Positions 21,401 to 32,315 of a stretch of DNA of 64,000 nucleotides are shown piece after piece. The stretch's first letter is position 1. Every line of letters begins with the position of its first letter. The notes under the pieces were generated by a model, which worked only from the letters and a program-made list of their open reading frames with translations, was not told the origin of the DNA and did no database searches. A program made the translations under genes and the position numbers. Source of the DNA: Bathynomus jamesi. Lineage: Eukaryota > Arthropoda > Malacostraca > Isopoda > Cirolanidae. The DNA lies in assembly GCA_023014485.1 (NCBI GenBank), contig JAJOZX010005609.1, positions 96,001-160,000 on the forward strand, read 5' to 3'.

Positions 21401-21714
21401 TTAAGTTGTTTTACTATCACTATTAATAAATACTTTATTTGAATTTGTCTCTATTTTTAAGTATGAGATTGAATTTTAAATACAATTTTTAGACGAATTG
21501 CAGTGATTATGCACAATTTTTAATTTTTAATTTTTTAACATTACTATTAATAAATACTTTGTTTGAAATTGTCTCCTTTTTTTTACCTTTAAATAAACTA
21601 TATTGACTAAACGGACGAAATCGCACTGGACGAAATAGCACGGGACGAAATTGCATTGGACGAAATAGCACGGGACGAAATTGCACCGAACGAAATTGCA
21701 CCGGACAAAATTAC

Positions 21715-22300
21715 CTAGACCCCGTTTAGGAATATACTCGTTCTTAGAAGCACCCTAAACGTGCTTCGCGGGTGAAGTTCACAAAGCAAATATCCGTAAC
21801 GTTGCCTTGTAGCTTCTTTATAAACTTCCAAAAACTCATTACGCTGATTCGGGAACATTTGATTGGCTAATACCCCAATTTGTGACACATCTCTACGTTG
21901 CGCGAACAAGACTAGATATTGTGTATTAAACGACACATCGCGCATGTATCTGTTTTTGAAAAATAGATTATGATTGATGAAGAATACGCTTATGTTAAGA
22001 TGGTGGGAGAACACTGTAAATGTCTTAGCAAACGTTTTATTTATTTCCAAAATGAGATCGTCAATTACAATGACTGTATTAACGTCACATACACCTTTGT
22101 GGAACAGAATATCATCTTGGTACTCGTTGAATACTAACTGGTACGTCGAATAGCACCAAATAACTTTATGCACAAACTTTGAGAACATCTTCCTTATCTT
22201 TAATGATTTTAAGCATAAACACAGTTTTACCACATTCTGTAGGGCCAGATGTAATACACGTGGGCTGGCTTATGAACCTGAATTTTTGTACAGAATCCAT
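21715..22300 (-). pseudogene. Polinton packaging ATPase (A32/FtsK-like), 3' end cut by MULE
   Basis: DNA-packaging ATPase of Polintons and related viruses. Upstream of the first ATG of the longest frame (22233), the same frame has Walker A SGPTECGKT near 22250. Walker B is VIVIDDLI near 22065. The last codons lie beyond the MULE at about 11222-11246, and the present frame reads a few codons into the MULE before stopping. The true start lies upstream of 22233, near 22303. Confidence 0.8.
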
Positions 22301-22411
22301 CTCTTACACGTCACACTCCTGAGTGGATCATTTACAAAATATAATAAAAATTTAAGTGGTGGTCCTTATACCCTACAGTCTTGTTTTTCCTCTTCTTCCA
22401 CCGAACCGTGA

Positions 22412-25400
22412 ATGACGACGAGGTACAGCATCATGGCCCCAATCATCGATATTACAGACAATCCCGATGACAGTGTAGTTCTGGTCACAGACTCCATCCC
22501 CGCTGACGAACCCACACCAGCGACAACTGTAGCACCACCACGCGACAGTTGAAAGCGGAGGCATGATGAAGAGCCTTCCACGTCAGGTGTAGCGCGTGCT
22601 AGGAGTGAACGGGTTGTTAGACTCCCAGTAATAGTGCCCCAACCCTCTACGTCTTACGACACAACCCCCACACTAGCTCCTTCCTCAACTAGAAACACGT
22701 CCCCTTATTCCTGTTCAATTCCGGGAACATCCTCCACAACAGCAGCAGCTTCTCGTTGTGTAGAAGATGATATAACATTCGAACTGGTGCGCACCGAACG
22801 CCCCCAGCCCAGCCCTGACTAGAAATCGATACGTAGTCAGAGTTGACCCTGGATCCCTGTATAGCAATGGTGTTGAACACGGTCTGCGACGCGTGGTTGA
22901 ACGTATTGCGGAGTTTGCCCTTCAGAACCGCGACGAACGTGAAGTCAGGACGAGGCTGCCCTTCGGGTTCGGGTCAGATGACGTGGATGTAGATGATTTT
23001 TGGGTAGTAATACCATTCAGACGCTTGGTCGCTGTATAGATTATATTTTGAGCCGTATAATGCAGGCCTCTCAAAGTAGTATAGCGTTCAATATAGACAA
23101 CTTCATGGTAGATATTGACCGTGTATTTTGTGTTGCGGGTCATAGTGCCACACCTTATGCTCTTAACTTCAATTCTCAGGCTATTTACAGATGACATATA
23201 AACACCAAGCGTGGTTGCGGCTTTATAGCATTAGTCTTGGCCCGTATATTTACTGTGCTAAATAGACGGACCCAAAAAATTTGGTTGCCTACGGTTGTGC
23301 AGCGTGCCCGGAAACTATCTTCAGATTGAAAGCTTGAGTTTGACTGTAATATGGGCCCTGAAGAGCTGAGAAGGGTATAGCAGGAAATGAATGCTCGTAT
23401 AGTTGTATTTGGAATGGCTGATCGTCGTAGGACTGTGTATTTTTTTAAAAGCATTGTGAGAGATCGTACAAGACCCCTACTTATTTTAGGGCTGTCATGG
23501 GCAACGTATCTCCCCATCCGTAATATAAGGAACCTTCACGCGATTTATGATAAAAGTCGAAAATATGGAAGGCATCATGATTTGTGTAAGGGATGTCTCA
23601 AGTTTGCGGATGATATAATGAAACATTGCAAGGAGTGCCACACGGTATGTGAACAGTGTAAAAGCTCCAAATGTGAAAGCCGTGTAGTTGAAGCCGAGAA
23701 GAGGGACTGTAATGTGTGTAGACGTACATTTTTCAATAATAATTGCTTTGAGCTCCATAAGTCAATTTGCACGTGCAGGAAAATGAGAATCTGTGAATGT
23801 GGTATGTTTCATATGATGGATAATTGGGGGAAATTCAAACATAAATGTGATGAAATTCTCTGTCCTACATGCCATGAGGAATATTAGGAAGATGGTGTAA
23901 AGCATGTACAGTGTTACATGAAAGATGCTAAGCTAAAAATAGACCTTGGATAACTGTGCACTACGATATAGAAACATATACGGGTGCTGAAACCAAAGAG
24001 GTTATCCCACATCTACTTGAAGTCAGACTATCTGCGAATGAGTGCATAGAAGCTGAGTGTGGTGAGTGTCACAAATGTGGTAAACGGACAAACGTTTTTA
24101 AAACAATCGCACACGACAGCTCTTTAAAACTCTTTGTGTTCTATATTGTCAAGTTAGCGGACAAGTTCAAAAAAATGACTGCATATTCTTGCCTATGACA
24201 GGGCAAAATTTGACGCACAGTTCCTTTATAAGGAACTGCTTGAGCACGAGTCATCGGAGATATTTAGAGGCGATCCCTTGAAAAGAGGAAACAAACTTAT
24301 ACAGATGCAAATAAGAAGTAATGTACACTTTAAAGACACCTTATTATTCACACCTTGTAAATTAGCCAAGCTACCCAAGGTAATGGGCGTAGCCGCCGAA
24401 GTTTCAAAACGGTATTTCCCTTACACTTTCCTCACTAGCGACACTTTAAATTACGTAGGACTACCTCCCCCCAAACATTACTTTAACCACGCCAACATGA
24501 ATGATAGTGACAGTGAAGATTTTGACCGCTACTACAACAGTTTTAATGAAGATAATCCTGACAATATAGCTGAAGAATGTGAGGGTTATTGCGTGAATGA
24601 TGTGCGCGTAATTAGAGTATGTTTCCAGGCCTTTACAAGGGTGTACATAGACCGTTTCAACTGCGATCCGTTGCAAGTCGCAACCACGATCACCTCATTG
24701 TTCTTTACGGTTCAAGAACCATTTCATGCCTAAAGACACCTTAGCCCTCATTCACAGAAACAACCCTCGCAGTTATGGACACAAGGCTATTTACTGGCTG
24801 ATACACCTTCAACACCAAACCGATGTATACATAAAACATGCCCGCAACACGGGGGAGGTACCCATTCAGGTCAGTGGCCGTGTTTTTTGGGTTGATGGTC
24901 TAAGCGAAGACTGTGCCACTGGTGAGAAGACTGCGTACTCTTTTAACGGTTGTTGGTGGCATGGATGCCCCCCTCCTGAGTATGGAATCACAGGAGATAT
25001 CCACGGTAGATCTCCTGCCGACAGTCTTGCATGGACCCGCACCCGCGATCAGCTTTTAGGTACCCAGCTCACTCACAGGATCTTGTGGGAGCATGAGTAT
25101 AATGTACGGATGGAAACAGATGGACGGTACCGTGAAGAAATAAACACGATCAAGCATTCAATGGTATTGGATCCTCTCAAATGCGGTGATAACTTGTCCG
25201 GAGGACGTACAAATCCCTTCAAGCTATACTTTCCGCGTACGGAGGGTGTGAAACTCCATTACTACGACTTCTGCTGTCTATACCCCTACGTGATGAAGAA
25301 CAATCCGTACCCCGTAGGTGCACCTGTAAAACTGGTGGGACCAGCCCTGCCCCTCGCGATTTATGGATGCCGATCTTACCCGTCGTTATAGACCACAAGC

Positions 25401-26280
25401 TCATGTTTCCCCTGTGCGGAAAGTGCGCAGAGGAGAACAATGGGGTTTGTAATCACACAACCAACCAGCGGAAGATCAGAGGCGTATATACAAGACCTGA
25501 GCTGTCCTAAGCCGTTCGCCATGGCCACAGAATATTGAAGATATATGAGTTGTGGAGGTTCCAGAAGCTACCCAACCTTTTCACGCCATATATAAACACT
25601 TTTTTGAAGGATAAGGTAGAAGCATCAGTGTATCCGCGAGGAGTTGATACCGAAGATGAAAAATCGGCTTATATTCAGCGTTACCTGACCGTGAAGGGAT
25701 ACAACTTGACCGTTCCCAAATTGTGAAGTCTTTGGGGAAAATTTGCACAGAATACAGGCAAAGGGGAACGTTCCTCTAGCCCAAAGTTATAACGAGGTGT
25801 GGGATTATGCCAATGCTCCCGATAAAGTGATCATGGAGATCGTGAATGCAGGTAATACTTACATAATAAAGTACAACATTACCGAATTGGCCACAGACAC
25901 ATCGCGTGTTACAAACATACCTGTAGCCAGCTTCACAACCGCATTTTCTCTCCAGAAAACTTTGGGGTCTATTGCATTCTCTTAGCCGAGGGTTCTGCAC
26001 GCCGACAAAGCTTGTGTGATATTCACAGCGAAGGAGGGTGAATACATGCCGCCTATTGGGGAATTTCTCGGAGAGATGACTGATGAGATGAAGGATGAGT
26101 ATGGTGACATCGCATACGCCGACTCTTTTGTCTCAACAAGTCCAAAAACTTATGGGGTAAGTGTGAGGGTGGGGGAGGAGATGAAATATATCGTGAAGGC
26201 CAAGGGCTTAACCAGGCGAACCGTCGGATCGTTATCTTTGATTCGTTGAAGGAGCTAGTATGCTTGGAAGATGAGAGCGA
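22412..26280 (+). pseudogene. Polinton protein-primed DNA polymerase B (many frameshifts)
   Basis: Pieces in order: a low-complexity Ser/Thr/Pro N-terminus (22412-22820); ALQNRDEREVR (~22920); a Cys-rich finger region (23560-23880); exonuclease box HYDIETYTG (23957); FDAQFLYKELL (~24207); YCVNDVRVI (~24590); polymerase motif A YDFCCLYPYVMKNNPYPVG (~25262); IYELWRFQKLPNLF (~25540); SLWGKFA motif B (~25727); motif C degraded (LHADKACVIF, where YxDTDS is expected, ~26000). About ten frame breaks. Dead. Continues from the ATPase in divergent orientation. Confidence 0.8.
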
Positions 26281-26834
26281 CTAACCGACCCAACTGACTG
26301 TAGGGACCAACAATTTTCGGGCCCAGAAGCTGGGGTGTGTGAAAGAACTTAGGGGTACGAAAGTGTGTCGCAACACCTAGAGGAAACGTTACCAGGTGCC
26401 TGGTACCTATGATACCGTACCCTTTGCCTACCACAACCCTTGATTGTTATATATATATATATAAATGTGTCTATGTCTGTGTCCATGTGTGTGTATATAT
26501 ATATATACATAATATATATGTGTCTATTTACTTGTTTCCGATATGTTTACAGTATTTTATTTATTACACGTATTTGAATAGATATACACCTTGAATAATT
26601 CGATTATATTTTTATTAAATAAATCGTGTTTCAATTTGCGTTTCATTTTCTTCTTTGTGTGTGTGTGCGTATGTAGAGGAAAAGTCCTAAGGTCCACCCC
26701 CTGTATGATCGAACAAAGGTCACGTGACTCATGCTACTACCTGGGTATATCACTACCCCTGTGTGCTCAGTTGACCGCTCCAAGCCCTGGTTCTCAGACG
26801 TGTATTTGAATAAATCTCACATAGACGAAAAATA
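26281..26834. other. Spacer between polymerase remnant and next ORF
   Basis: Contains TA/TG-rich microsatellite at 26447-26520 and GTGTGTGTGTG near 26657. No gene seen. The ~170 bp before 26835 are GC-balanced and may hold the upstream region of that ORF. Confidence 0.5.
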
Positions 26835-27145
26835 ATGATCGCTACCTTTAATATTGCGTGCTCAACGTTTATGAAGTGGTATTCGCTAAAGTCTGAAGAT
26901 CTAGTGAGCACTCAAAGAATCACTATTTCTGCATCCTTTATAGCTTTTAAGGCTATAATGAACCGGTCGAAGCTTGAGGAACAAGAGGTCCAAATACTCT
27001 ACGGCTATTCTGGCGAGAGCAATGCGGGATTTCGTGGCGCAAACGATGTAATGGACTATGTTCTCGGACTAAACTGCATAAAAGCTTACATATACCGTGA
27101 AGTGAAAGAAACAACATGTCTAGAAGAGAAGTAACGGGTATGGTT
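26835..27145 (+). pseudogene. Unidentified virus-like ORF, 5' part (interrupted by a LINE)
   Basis: 99 codons from ATG 26835 (MIATFNIACSTFMKWYSL) ending ETTCLEEK at a TAA. In the same frame the sequence continues past that stop to the LINE target site at 27146, then resumes at 28796 (DEWCDKRYYVMLHH). One stop and two insertions have therefore disabled it. I do not recognise the family. Its position beside a Polinton polymerase suggests viral or Polinton origin, but that is inference. Confidence 0.5.
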
Positions 27146-28795
27146 AGTGAGTCTTGTTGGTGTTGTTGTTGTTGTTGGTTAGCCGATCAGCCCACCCTCA
27201 TCCAGCAAGCCGGTGGCACGCAGGTAACCGATCGCTCTCTCCGGAGTGGACTAGAGGTTCAGCGCACTAGTGATGTTGTGTTGTGTTCTGTATTGTGCTA
27301 GAGCGGTACAGTCTGTCATAATGTGTTCAATTGTTTGTGGTGTGTCCTGGCACAGGTGGTAGGTGTCATCTGTGGAGTTGTCTAGTCTGTGTTTATATGT
27401 CTGTAAGTTGGGGTGATGTCCACATCGGAATCGTACTAAGTTAACTCGATCCAATCTGCTCAGGCTGGTCTCTGACCTATCAATGGGTGGTGGTTTCGCA
27501 CCTGGGACCGCATTTGAACCGAGTGGTGTAAGTGCTTTGTGGGTTAGGCGTGTGTGTGTGTGTGTTTTCTGTACTGTGGGATGTCTGTGGGGCGTGGTAT
27601 GGAATTGAGTATTTGGTTATAATGTCTCTCTGGTGTTACCTTAATAGTGCGAGGTGTTGGTGCATGATTGTACATGTAGTGGCAAGGGTGTTGTGGGTTA
27701 GTTGTCGCTGCTGCCATGAATTGTGTTCCTCTCATGTCTAAATGTTCCCTAACTTTCAGTATTTTTGTTTCTGTGTGCAGGTGTTCTATTGGTGTTGTTT
27801 GAGTACATCCAGTAATGATACGAAGTGCGTTGTTTTGTATTGTCTGTAAGGTGTTTATGTGTGTGTTTGAGATAATGGGTGTCCAGCATGGGCTAGCATA
27901 GTCCATAACTGAGCGAATATATTGTTTGTATATGAGTGATGTTGTTTCCTTCTGGTGTCCAAAATTTGTGCCTGTTAGTACCCAAAGCGTGTTAAGTCTT
28001 GACGTACATTTGTTTTTAATGTCCTGAATGTCGTTTGCAAAAGATAATGATGTGTTGTATGTGACCCCAAGTATTTTGGTCCTGTGAGTGTCTGGAATGT
28101 TGATGTTGCTTAGTGTATGTAAGCTGTGGAGTTACCTGGTGTTGTTTTGCTTGTTAGCAAGGTGATGGTTGATTTTGTGAGCGCTACTTTGAGTCTAGTG
28201 TGTGAGAGCCAATCTTGTATACTGTTTATGTATGTTTGTAGGTTATTTGTAGCGGTGTCGATGTTGTTGTGGGTGGATGTTAGAGTGATATCATCTGCAT
28301 ATGATGATAAGGTAAGCTCGTTATCTATGGGTGTTGGAATGTCATGCACGTATAAGTTGAACAGTGTTGGTGAGAGAACAGAGCCTTGAGGGACCCCGTT
28401 CGGAAAAAGCTTGTTTTTGGATGATTTGACATTAAATGTGACATGTGAGTATTTTTCTGAAAGATAGTTGCTCAGCCACCTTTTGGTGTTATAGTGCATG
28501 TTTGTGTTGAGTATTTTGTTTATGAGAAGGAAACGTAGGGTAGAGTCAAATGCTTTACTAATGTCTATTGTTGCTAATAGTGTACGTTGAGCTGGTCGTC
28601 TGGAGTTGATGCCATCCATGATGTGCTGCATGAGGTTAGTGAGTAATGTCGTGGTTGAGAGGTGAGGTCTGAATCCATGTTGAGTAGGCGATAGTGGTAT
28701 GTGTGGGTTGGTGATTTGTAAGATTAGTCTTTCTGTTACTTTGGAAGGTGTACATAGTAAAATAATGGGTCTAGAGGAAGCAGTGAGTCTTGTTG
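27146..28795 (-). mobile_element. 5'-truncated non-LTR retrotransposon with 14-bp duplication
   Basis: AGTGAGTCTTGTTG at 27146-27159 and 28782-28795 flanks the element. Minus-strand RT pieces: 28781-28110 has YADD in LSSYADDITL and GVPQGSVLSPTLFNL; 27906-27544 holds the C-terminal YIRSVMDYASPCW region; 27454-27251 holds a C-terminal HHPNLQTYKHRLDN / CQDTPQTIEHIMTDC zinc-like motif. The 3' tail is (CAA)n-like at 27160-27180. Jockey/CR1-like group. Confidence 0.85.
27180..28781 (-). pseudogene. LINE reverse transcriptase and C-terminal region (fragmented)
   Basis: Begins inside the RT fingers (SSRPIILLCTPSKVTERLIL) because the 5' end was lost on insertion. Fingers and palm are continuous (HGFRPHLSTTTLL, IDISKAFD, YADD). 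Frame breaks near 28100-27910 and 27540-27460 interrupt the rest. It ends ERAIGYLRATGLLDE, a known closing segment in jockey-like LINEs. Confidence 0.85.
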
Positions 28796-28920
28796 ATGAG
28801 TGGTGTGACAAGCGGTATTATGTCATGCTGCATCATACCGAGGACTCGTACCCTGCGGCTGAGAATGTAAATCTTGTCATAATGGACAATCTGAAATATT
28901 TTTACCACTATATTAATATA
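28796..28920 (+). pseudogene. Unidentified virus-like ORF, middle part
   Basis: Continuation of the ORF at 26835 after the LINE: DEWCDKRYYVMLHHTEDSYP, then NLVIMDNLKYFYHYIN, ending at the mariner TA (28919-28920). A short candidate end (HDEVCSEVVAKGLREI) follows the mariner at 30264-30312 but needs a frame change. Confidence 0.45.
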
Positions 28921-30258
28921 CAGGGCGTCCATAAATGATTACCCTGATTAAAGCATGCTATAACGTTTAAATAAACACTCGTATTCAAACACAGTTTTAA
29001 TCATAAGTAGATAAACATACAAAGTTTTGATACATAGTTAATGAACTTAATAAGCTTCCACATGTGCACCCCTAGTGGCACGTAAAATGTTTAAACGGTA
29101 TTTACACTCGCGCCACACATTTTTCAACATTTGTGGGTTAACTGCTGCAATTGCATCCGTAATGCGTTCTCGCAATGTCCCGATATCTGGAACAACTGTT
29201 GCATAAACCAAATCTTTAACATGACCCCAGAGAAAGAAATCCAGTGGGGGTAATGTCTGGTGATCTTGGGGGCCATGGGATTGGCCCGTCCCTGCCAATC
29301 CATCGATTTGGAAATGTTGCGTCGAGAGTTTCACGAACAACATGCGCCCAATGAGAGGGTGCCCCATCTTGTTGGAAGATGACAGTTAGCTGCCTGTCCT
29401 GCAGCTGGGGGATGGCGTAATTGGTGAGCATATCCAGGTACACAGTTGCGGAAACAGTGTTCTCAGCGAAGAAGAAAGGACCAATTATCTGGTCATGTAT
29501 TAGTCCACACGAGACATTGATCTTCGGACTGCCCCGAATATGCTCCCTTACAGCACGTGGGTTTTCCAATCCCCAAATACGCACATTGTGTCTGTTGACT
29601 CTACCACTAAGATGAAACGTAGCCTCGTCTGAAAAGCAGACACGTAACAAGAAGTCATTATCCTCGTCAATGCTGTTCAAAATGTCAATAGCGAATTGTT
29701 CACGTTTTGGACGGTCATCAGGCTTCAGTTCTTGAACAATTTGTACCTTGTAGGCGTGTAACCTCAAACGTTTGTGTAACACCTTGTGCACCGTAGACTT
29801 CGGTATCTTTGGTTGGCATGAAGCTTGTCTCACCGATTTCCTTGGTAACCGTGTGAAAGCAGTTTGAATGTTTTCCACCGTCCCATCGGAAACTGATGGT
29901 TTACCACTGCTCTTTCCCTTTTCCACTTTTTCAGTTTCCAAAAATTTTTTCATCCACGACTTAATTAACTTCACATCAGTTGGATTCTTTCCATACTTTG
30001 TTCTGAACCTTCGCTGAACACTGATAGGAGATTTTGTTTCTGCAAGCCACACAACACATTGTGCCTTCTCTCTCACAGACGCCATCTTAACTGAACAGCT
30101 ACTACAGCGCTCCTAGCGGCGAATGCGGTAGACGAAACACACCAGCACAGAAACTCTATGCGTGTACGAGATCACCTGTAAAAAGAAAACGGATGTAAGA
30201 TTCGTCATTAAAACATGAGAGCATACTGTTTTCAGGGTAAACATTTATGGACACCCTG
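28921..30258 (-). mobile_element. Mariner-like transposon, nearly complete
   Basis: 1338 bp with TA on both sides (28919-28920, 30259-30260). Ends (inward) CAGGGCGTCCATAAATGATT and CAGGGTGTCCATAAATGTTT. One transposase gene on the minus strand. Confidence 0.95.
29047..30085 (-). pseudogene. Mariner-type transposase, one frameshift
   Basis: Starts at 30085 (MASVREKAQCVVWLAETKSP). N-terminal helix-turn-helix (SVQRRFRTKYGKNP), second HTH (PKSTVHKVLHKRLRL), then the catalytic triad: D in CFSDEATFHLSGRV, D in FQQDGAPSHWAHV, and D in PRSPDITP with 36 residues between the last two. A 1-nt shift near 29225 breaks the frame after the third D. The remainder (LDFFLWGHVKDLVYATVV ... ATRGAHVEAY) continues to 29047. 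The coding length of about 345 codons is normal for mariners. Confidence 0.95.
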
Positions 30259-30359
30259 TATATCATGACGAGGTTTGCAGTGAGGTTGTGGCTAAAGGCC
30301 TGCGTGAGATTTAATAGAATTTAGAGACGAATATCGCTTGCTAGGCAAAAAGGATAAAT

Positions 30360-30596
30360 ATGGGCACATGTTTCTCTCAAATAGTGCGCCGGAGTGTGAA
30401 TAAAATGTGCTTAGTTCGTGAAAATCACACTGAACGAAAATGTCTGGTGCGCATTCTGGGGAGTGGGAGTGATAAAACATTAAAGCCGATATTACTTCGT
30501 GTGTCGCAGATGAGAAAATTCTCTAAACGGTTGCCCAGTATAATGGGGCACAAGTATTCACATGACTCTTTCATGTTGGAACAAATCCGTACATGA
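30360..30596 (+). CDS. Unidentified 78-aa basic protein with myristoylation-like N-terminus
   Basis: Begins MGTCFSQIVRRS, which fits the N-myristoylation pattern MGxxxS. Basic overall (RKCLVRILGSGSDKTLK), with no membrane segment or known domain. Lies between the mariner-interrupted ORF and the overlapping ORFs at 30732-31871 on the same strand. Could be chance. Confidence 0.3.
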   Translation: MGTCFSQIVRRSVNKMCLVRENHTERKCLVRILGSGSDKTLKPILLRVSQMRKFSKRLPSIMGHKYSHDSFMLEQIRT

Positions 30597-30731
30597 AACA
30601 TTAACGCTTGGTATGACTCACCCGTGTGACTCGTTTCCCACACCTGTCTCCGTGCTAAACCGCGCACCGGCTGCTCATAGTCATCTCAGAGCTTGAACCG
30701 TCCGGACGTGCACTCTTTACAATAGAATACG

Positions 30732-31025
30732 ATGGAGCTTCCTTTGAGCAGCATTCTCAATGCCGTATACGATGTGTCCGTGACGAAGTCATTATGTCTG
30801 TTCATACGTAAAACCGGTGCCGTTAACTATGTGCTGGAAACGACATGTAGACAAAGAAACTCTTGTAAACGGAATGTTGTTTATTTAAATATTGAGGAGA
30901 TGAATAGAGTCTTCGTGATAGTTGAGAACAGGAGCGAGGATCGTTATAAAATACCTGCAGATGTAGGAGAAGAGAACAGATTAGTGATACCCGCTCATAT
31001 GCCATTGTTTGTATGTTGGGTATAG
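30732..31025 (+). CDS. Unidentified virus-like ORF 1 of overlapping set, 97 aa
   Basis: MELPLSSILNAVYDVSVTKS ... ending HMPLFVCWV. No known domain recognised. Its last 13 nt overlap the start of the next ORF in another frame. That could be genuine compact (viral-type) gene overlap, or a frameshift within one longer gene. Intact, unlike the nearby Polinton genes. Confidence 0.45.
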   Translation: MELPLSSILNAVYDVSVTKSLCLFIRKTGAVNYVLETTCRQRNSCKRNVVYLNIEEMNRVFVIVENRSEDRYKIPADVGEENRLVIPAHMPLFVCWV

Positions 31026-31459
31026 AGAGCGATCAACCATGCATATATATACAACTGATGTGGAGGAATGCGTCTGCTAATAACGTTCTTGTCCCCACGC
31101 AAAACCGCTTCATCCTCGACAGAATGTTTGAAATCGTTCGTTCCCACAAGCTAAAGCCTATATTAGACGCACGTGTTACGGATATGCTTTATTTTGATAC
31201 GGTTCTTGAATACGTTTACACCGCTCTGCTCGACGGTTTTACCGAGTGTAGGAAGGAACATGGCGAGAATGGTCTAGAACTGGATGCTTATTTAAAAGGT
31301 TTAAACTCTTTGAAATATCATGAACTTTGGTACAACGGGCTTGAGCGGTACAGGGTTGAGCTCACCTTCTCCGTTCACTCTGAAGAACTATTTCTTTATA
31401 TAATGAACAACTGCCGCTACGACTTAGAAGATTATTTCAACTGCCGCTATGCATTGTGA
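31013..31459 (+). CDS. Unidentified virus-like ORF 2 of overlapping set, 148 aa
   Basis: MLGIESDQPCIYIQLMWRNA, then FILDRMFEIVRSHKLKPILD and ELFLYIMNNCRYDLEDYF. Mixed hydrophobic and charged, probably globular and helical. Overlaps ORF 1 by 13 nt and ORF 3 by 11 nt. No match recognised. Confidence 0.5.
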   Translation: MLGIESDQPCIYIQLMWRNASANNVLVPTQNRFILDRMFEIVRSHKLKPILDARVTDMLYFDTVLEYVYTALLDGFTECRKEHGENGLELDAYLKGLNSLKYHELWYNGLERYRVELTFSVHSEELFLYIMNNCRYDLEDYFNCRYAL

Positions 31460-31871
31460 AGAAGAGTTCACGATTGAAAAGCTCGGATCGGTAAGAATAA
31501 ACCCTCGATTGGAAAGGAGTGTTTATAAACTTGAATTTAATAATGATGTTGTGGCGAACGATGCCCTCTTCGTGCGTGCTTTTGATTTTATTCTGTCCGT
31601 GTTTAAAGAGAGTGATAACTTGCCAACCGAATGTAAAGTGGGCACAAAAATAGTCTTGAACGAATTGAAGGCCCTTTACATCGAGTATAGGCATCCCTAT
31701 AACTTGAGCGGTGAAATAATGTTAAATCGTATTTATTGCATACTGCAAAGCAACAATGATGTAACTGTAGACTCGATCATGTGCGAGTTGATTTTAGTTA
31801 AGCGCAGTAGAAAATGTGTATATAGATTTCTCCTATACTATTATTATTTTGATGTATATATCATATATTAA
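31449..31871 (+). CDS. Unidentified virus-like ORF 3 of overlapping set, 140 aa
   Basis: MHCEEEFTIEKLGSVRINPR, then FVRAFDFILSVFKESDNLP, KVGTKIVLNELKALYIEYRH. The C-terminus (YRFLLYYYYFDVYIIY) runs into AT-rich DNA and may be spurious past ~125 residues. Probably helical; no known domain. ATG chosen because it overlaps the end of ORF 2. Confidence 0.45.
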   Translation: MHCEEEFTIEKLGSVRINPRLERSVYKLEFNNDVVANDALFVRAFDFILSVFKESDNLPTECKVGTKIVLNELKALYIEYRHPYNLSGEIMLNRIYCILQSNNDVTVDSIMCELILVKRSRKCVYRFLLYYYYFDVYIIY

Positions 31872-31953
31872 TTTTTTGATGTATATTATTTACTTTCTAT
31901 ATATTTGTTAAAATTGTATGATTATTATTATTATATAATGTGTATATATACAC

Positions 31954-32011
<58 letters not shown>

Positions 32012-32282
32012 CACATATATATATATATATAGTTTAAAGTGTGTATAGAATTCTTCTGAACTATTTTGATTGTATATTTATTTTCTATATATTTCATGAA
32101 ATTAATGCCAATAATTCGTCTAAATAAACAGAATGATGTACTTGTGTTTTATTATCCAATAAATGCTTTCCTGGGTGTATATATATATATATATATAATA
32201 TATATATTATATATATAAATAAACGATATTTAGGAAAAACTGTGGTGATGGGAATATAAATAAATGATGCACGTTTGCTAGA

Positions 32283-32313
<31 letters not shown>

Positions 32314-32315
32314 CA
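31872..32315. repeat. AT-rich DNA with three (TA)n tracts
   Basis: (TA)n at 31936-32031, 32176-32217 and 32289-32312. No gene seen. This may be the right limit of the virus-like block. Confidence 0.8.

Larger units (their letters stand above)
11256..21722 (+). mobile_element. MULE (Mutator-like) transposon with tandem-repeat TIRs
   Basis: Inverted ends are built from tandem ~16-bp units (CGTCCGGTGCAATTT and variants): about five units at 11262-11340 and about seven at 21608-21715 in reverse orientation. The 9-bp duplication fits the MULE family. It encodes a FLYWCH/MULE transposase (11577-12430 and 20851-21400), which a mariner insertion splits at 12434. Without the nested elements the MULE is about 2 kb. 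Confidence 0.9.
9860..26280. mobile_element. Decayed Polinton/Maverick, split by a MULE
   Basis: Left block (9928-11221, minus): integrase-like fragment and two small proteins. Right block (21732-26280): packaging ATPase (minus), then protein-primed DNA polymerase B (plus). This gene set is diagnostic of Polintons and related adintovirus-like elements. 11256-21722 is a later MULE insertion. I could not find the terminal inverted repeats or capsid genes, so the outer limits are approximate. Every gene shows decay. Confidence 0.75.

Noticed and set aside
27532..28389. Plus-strand Val/Cys-rich ORFs
   Set aside because: Antisense shadows of the minus-strand LINE.
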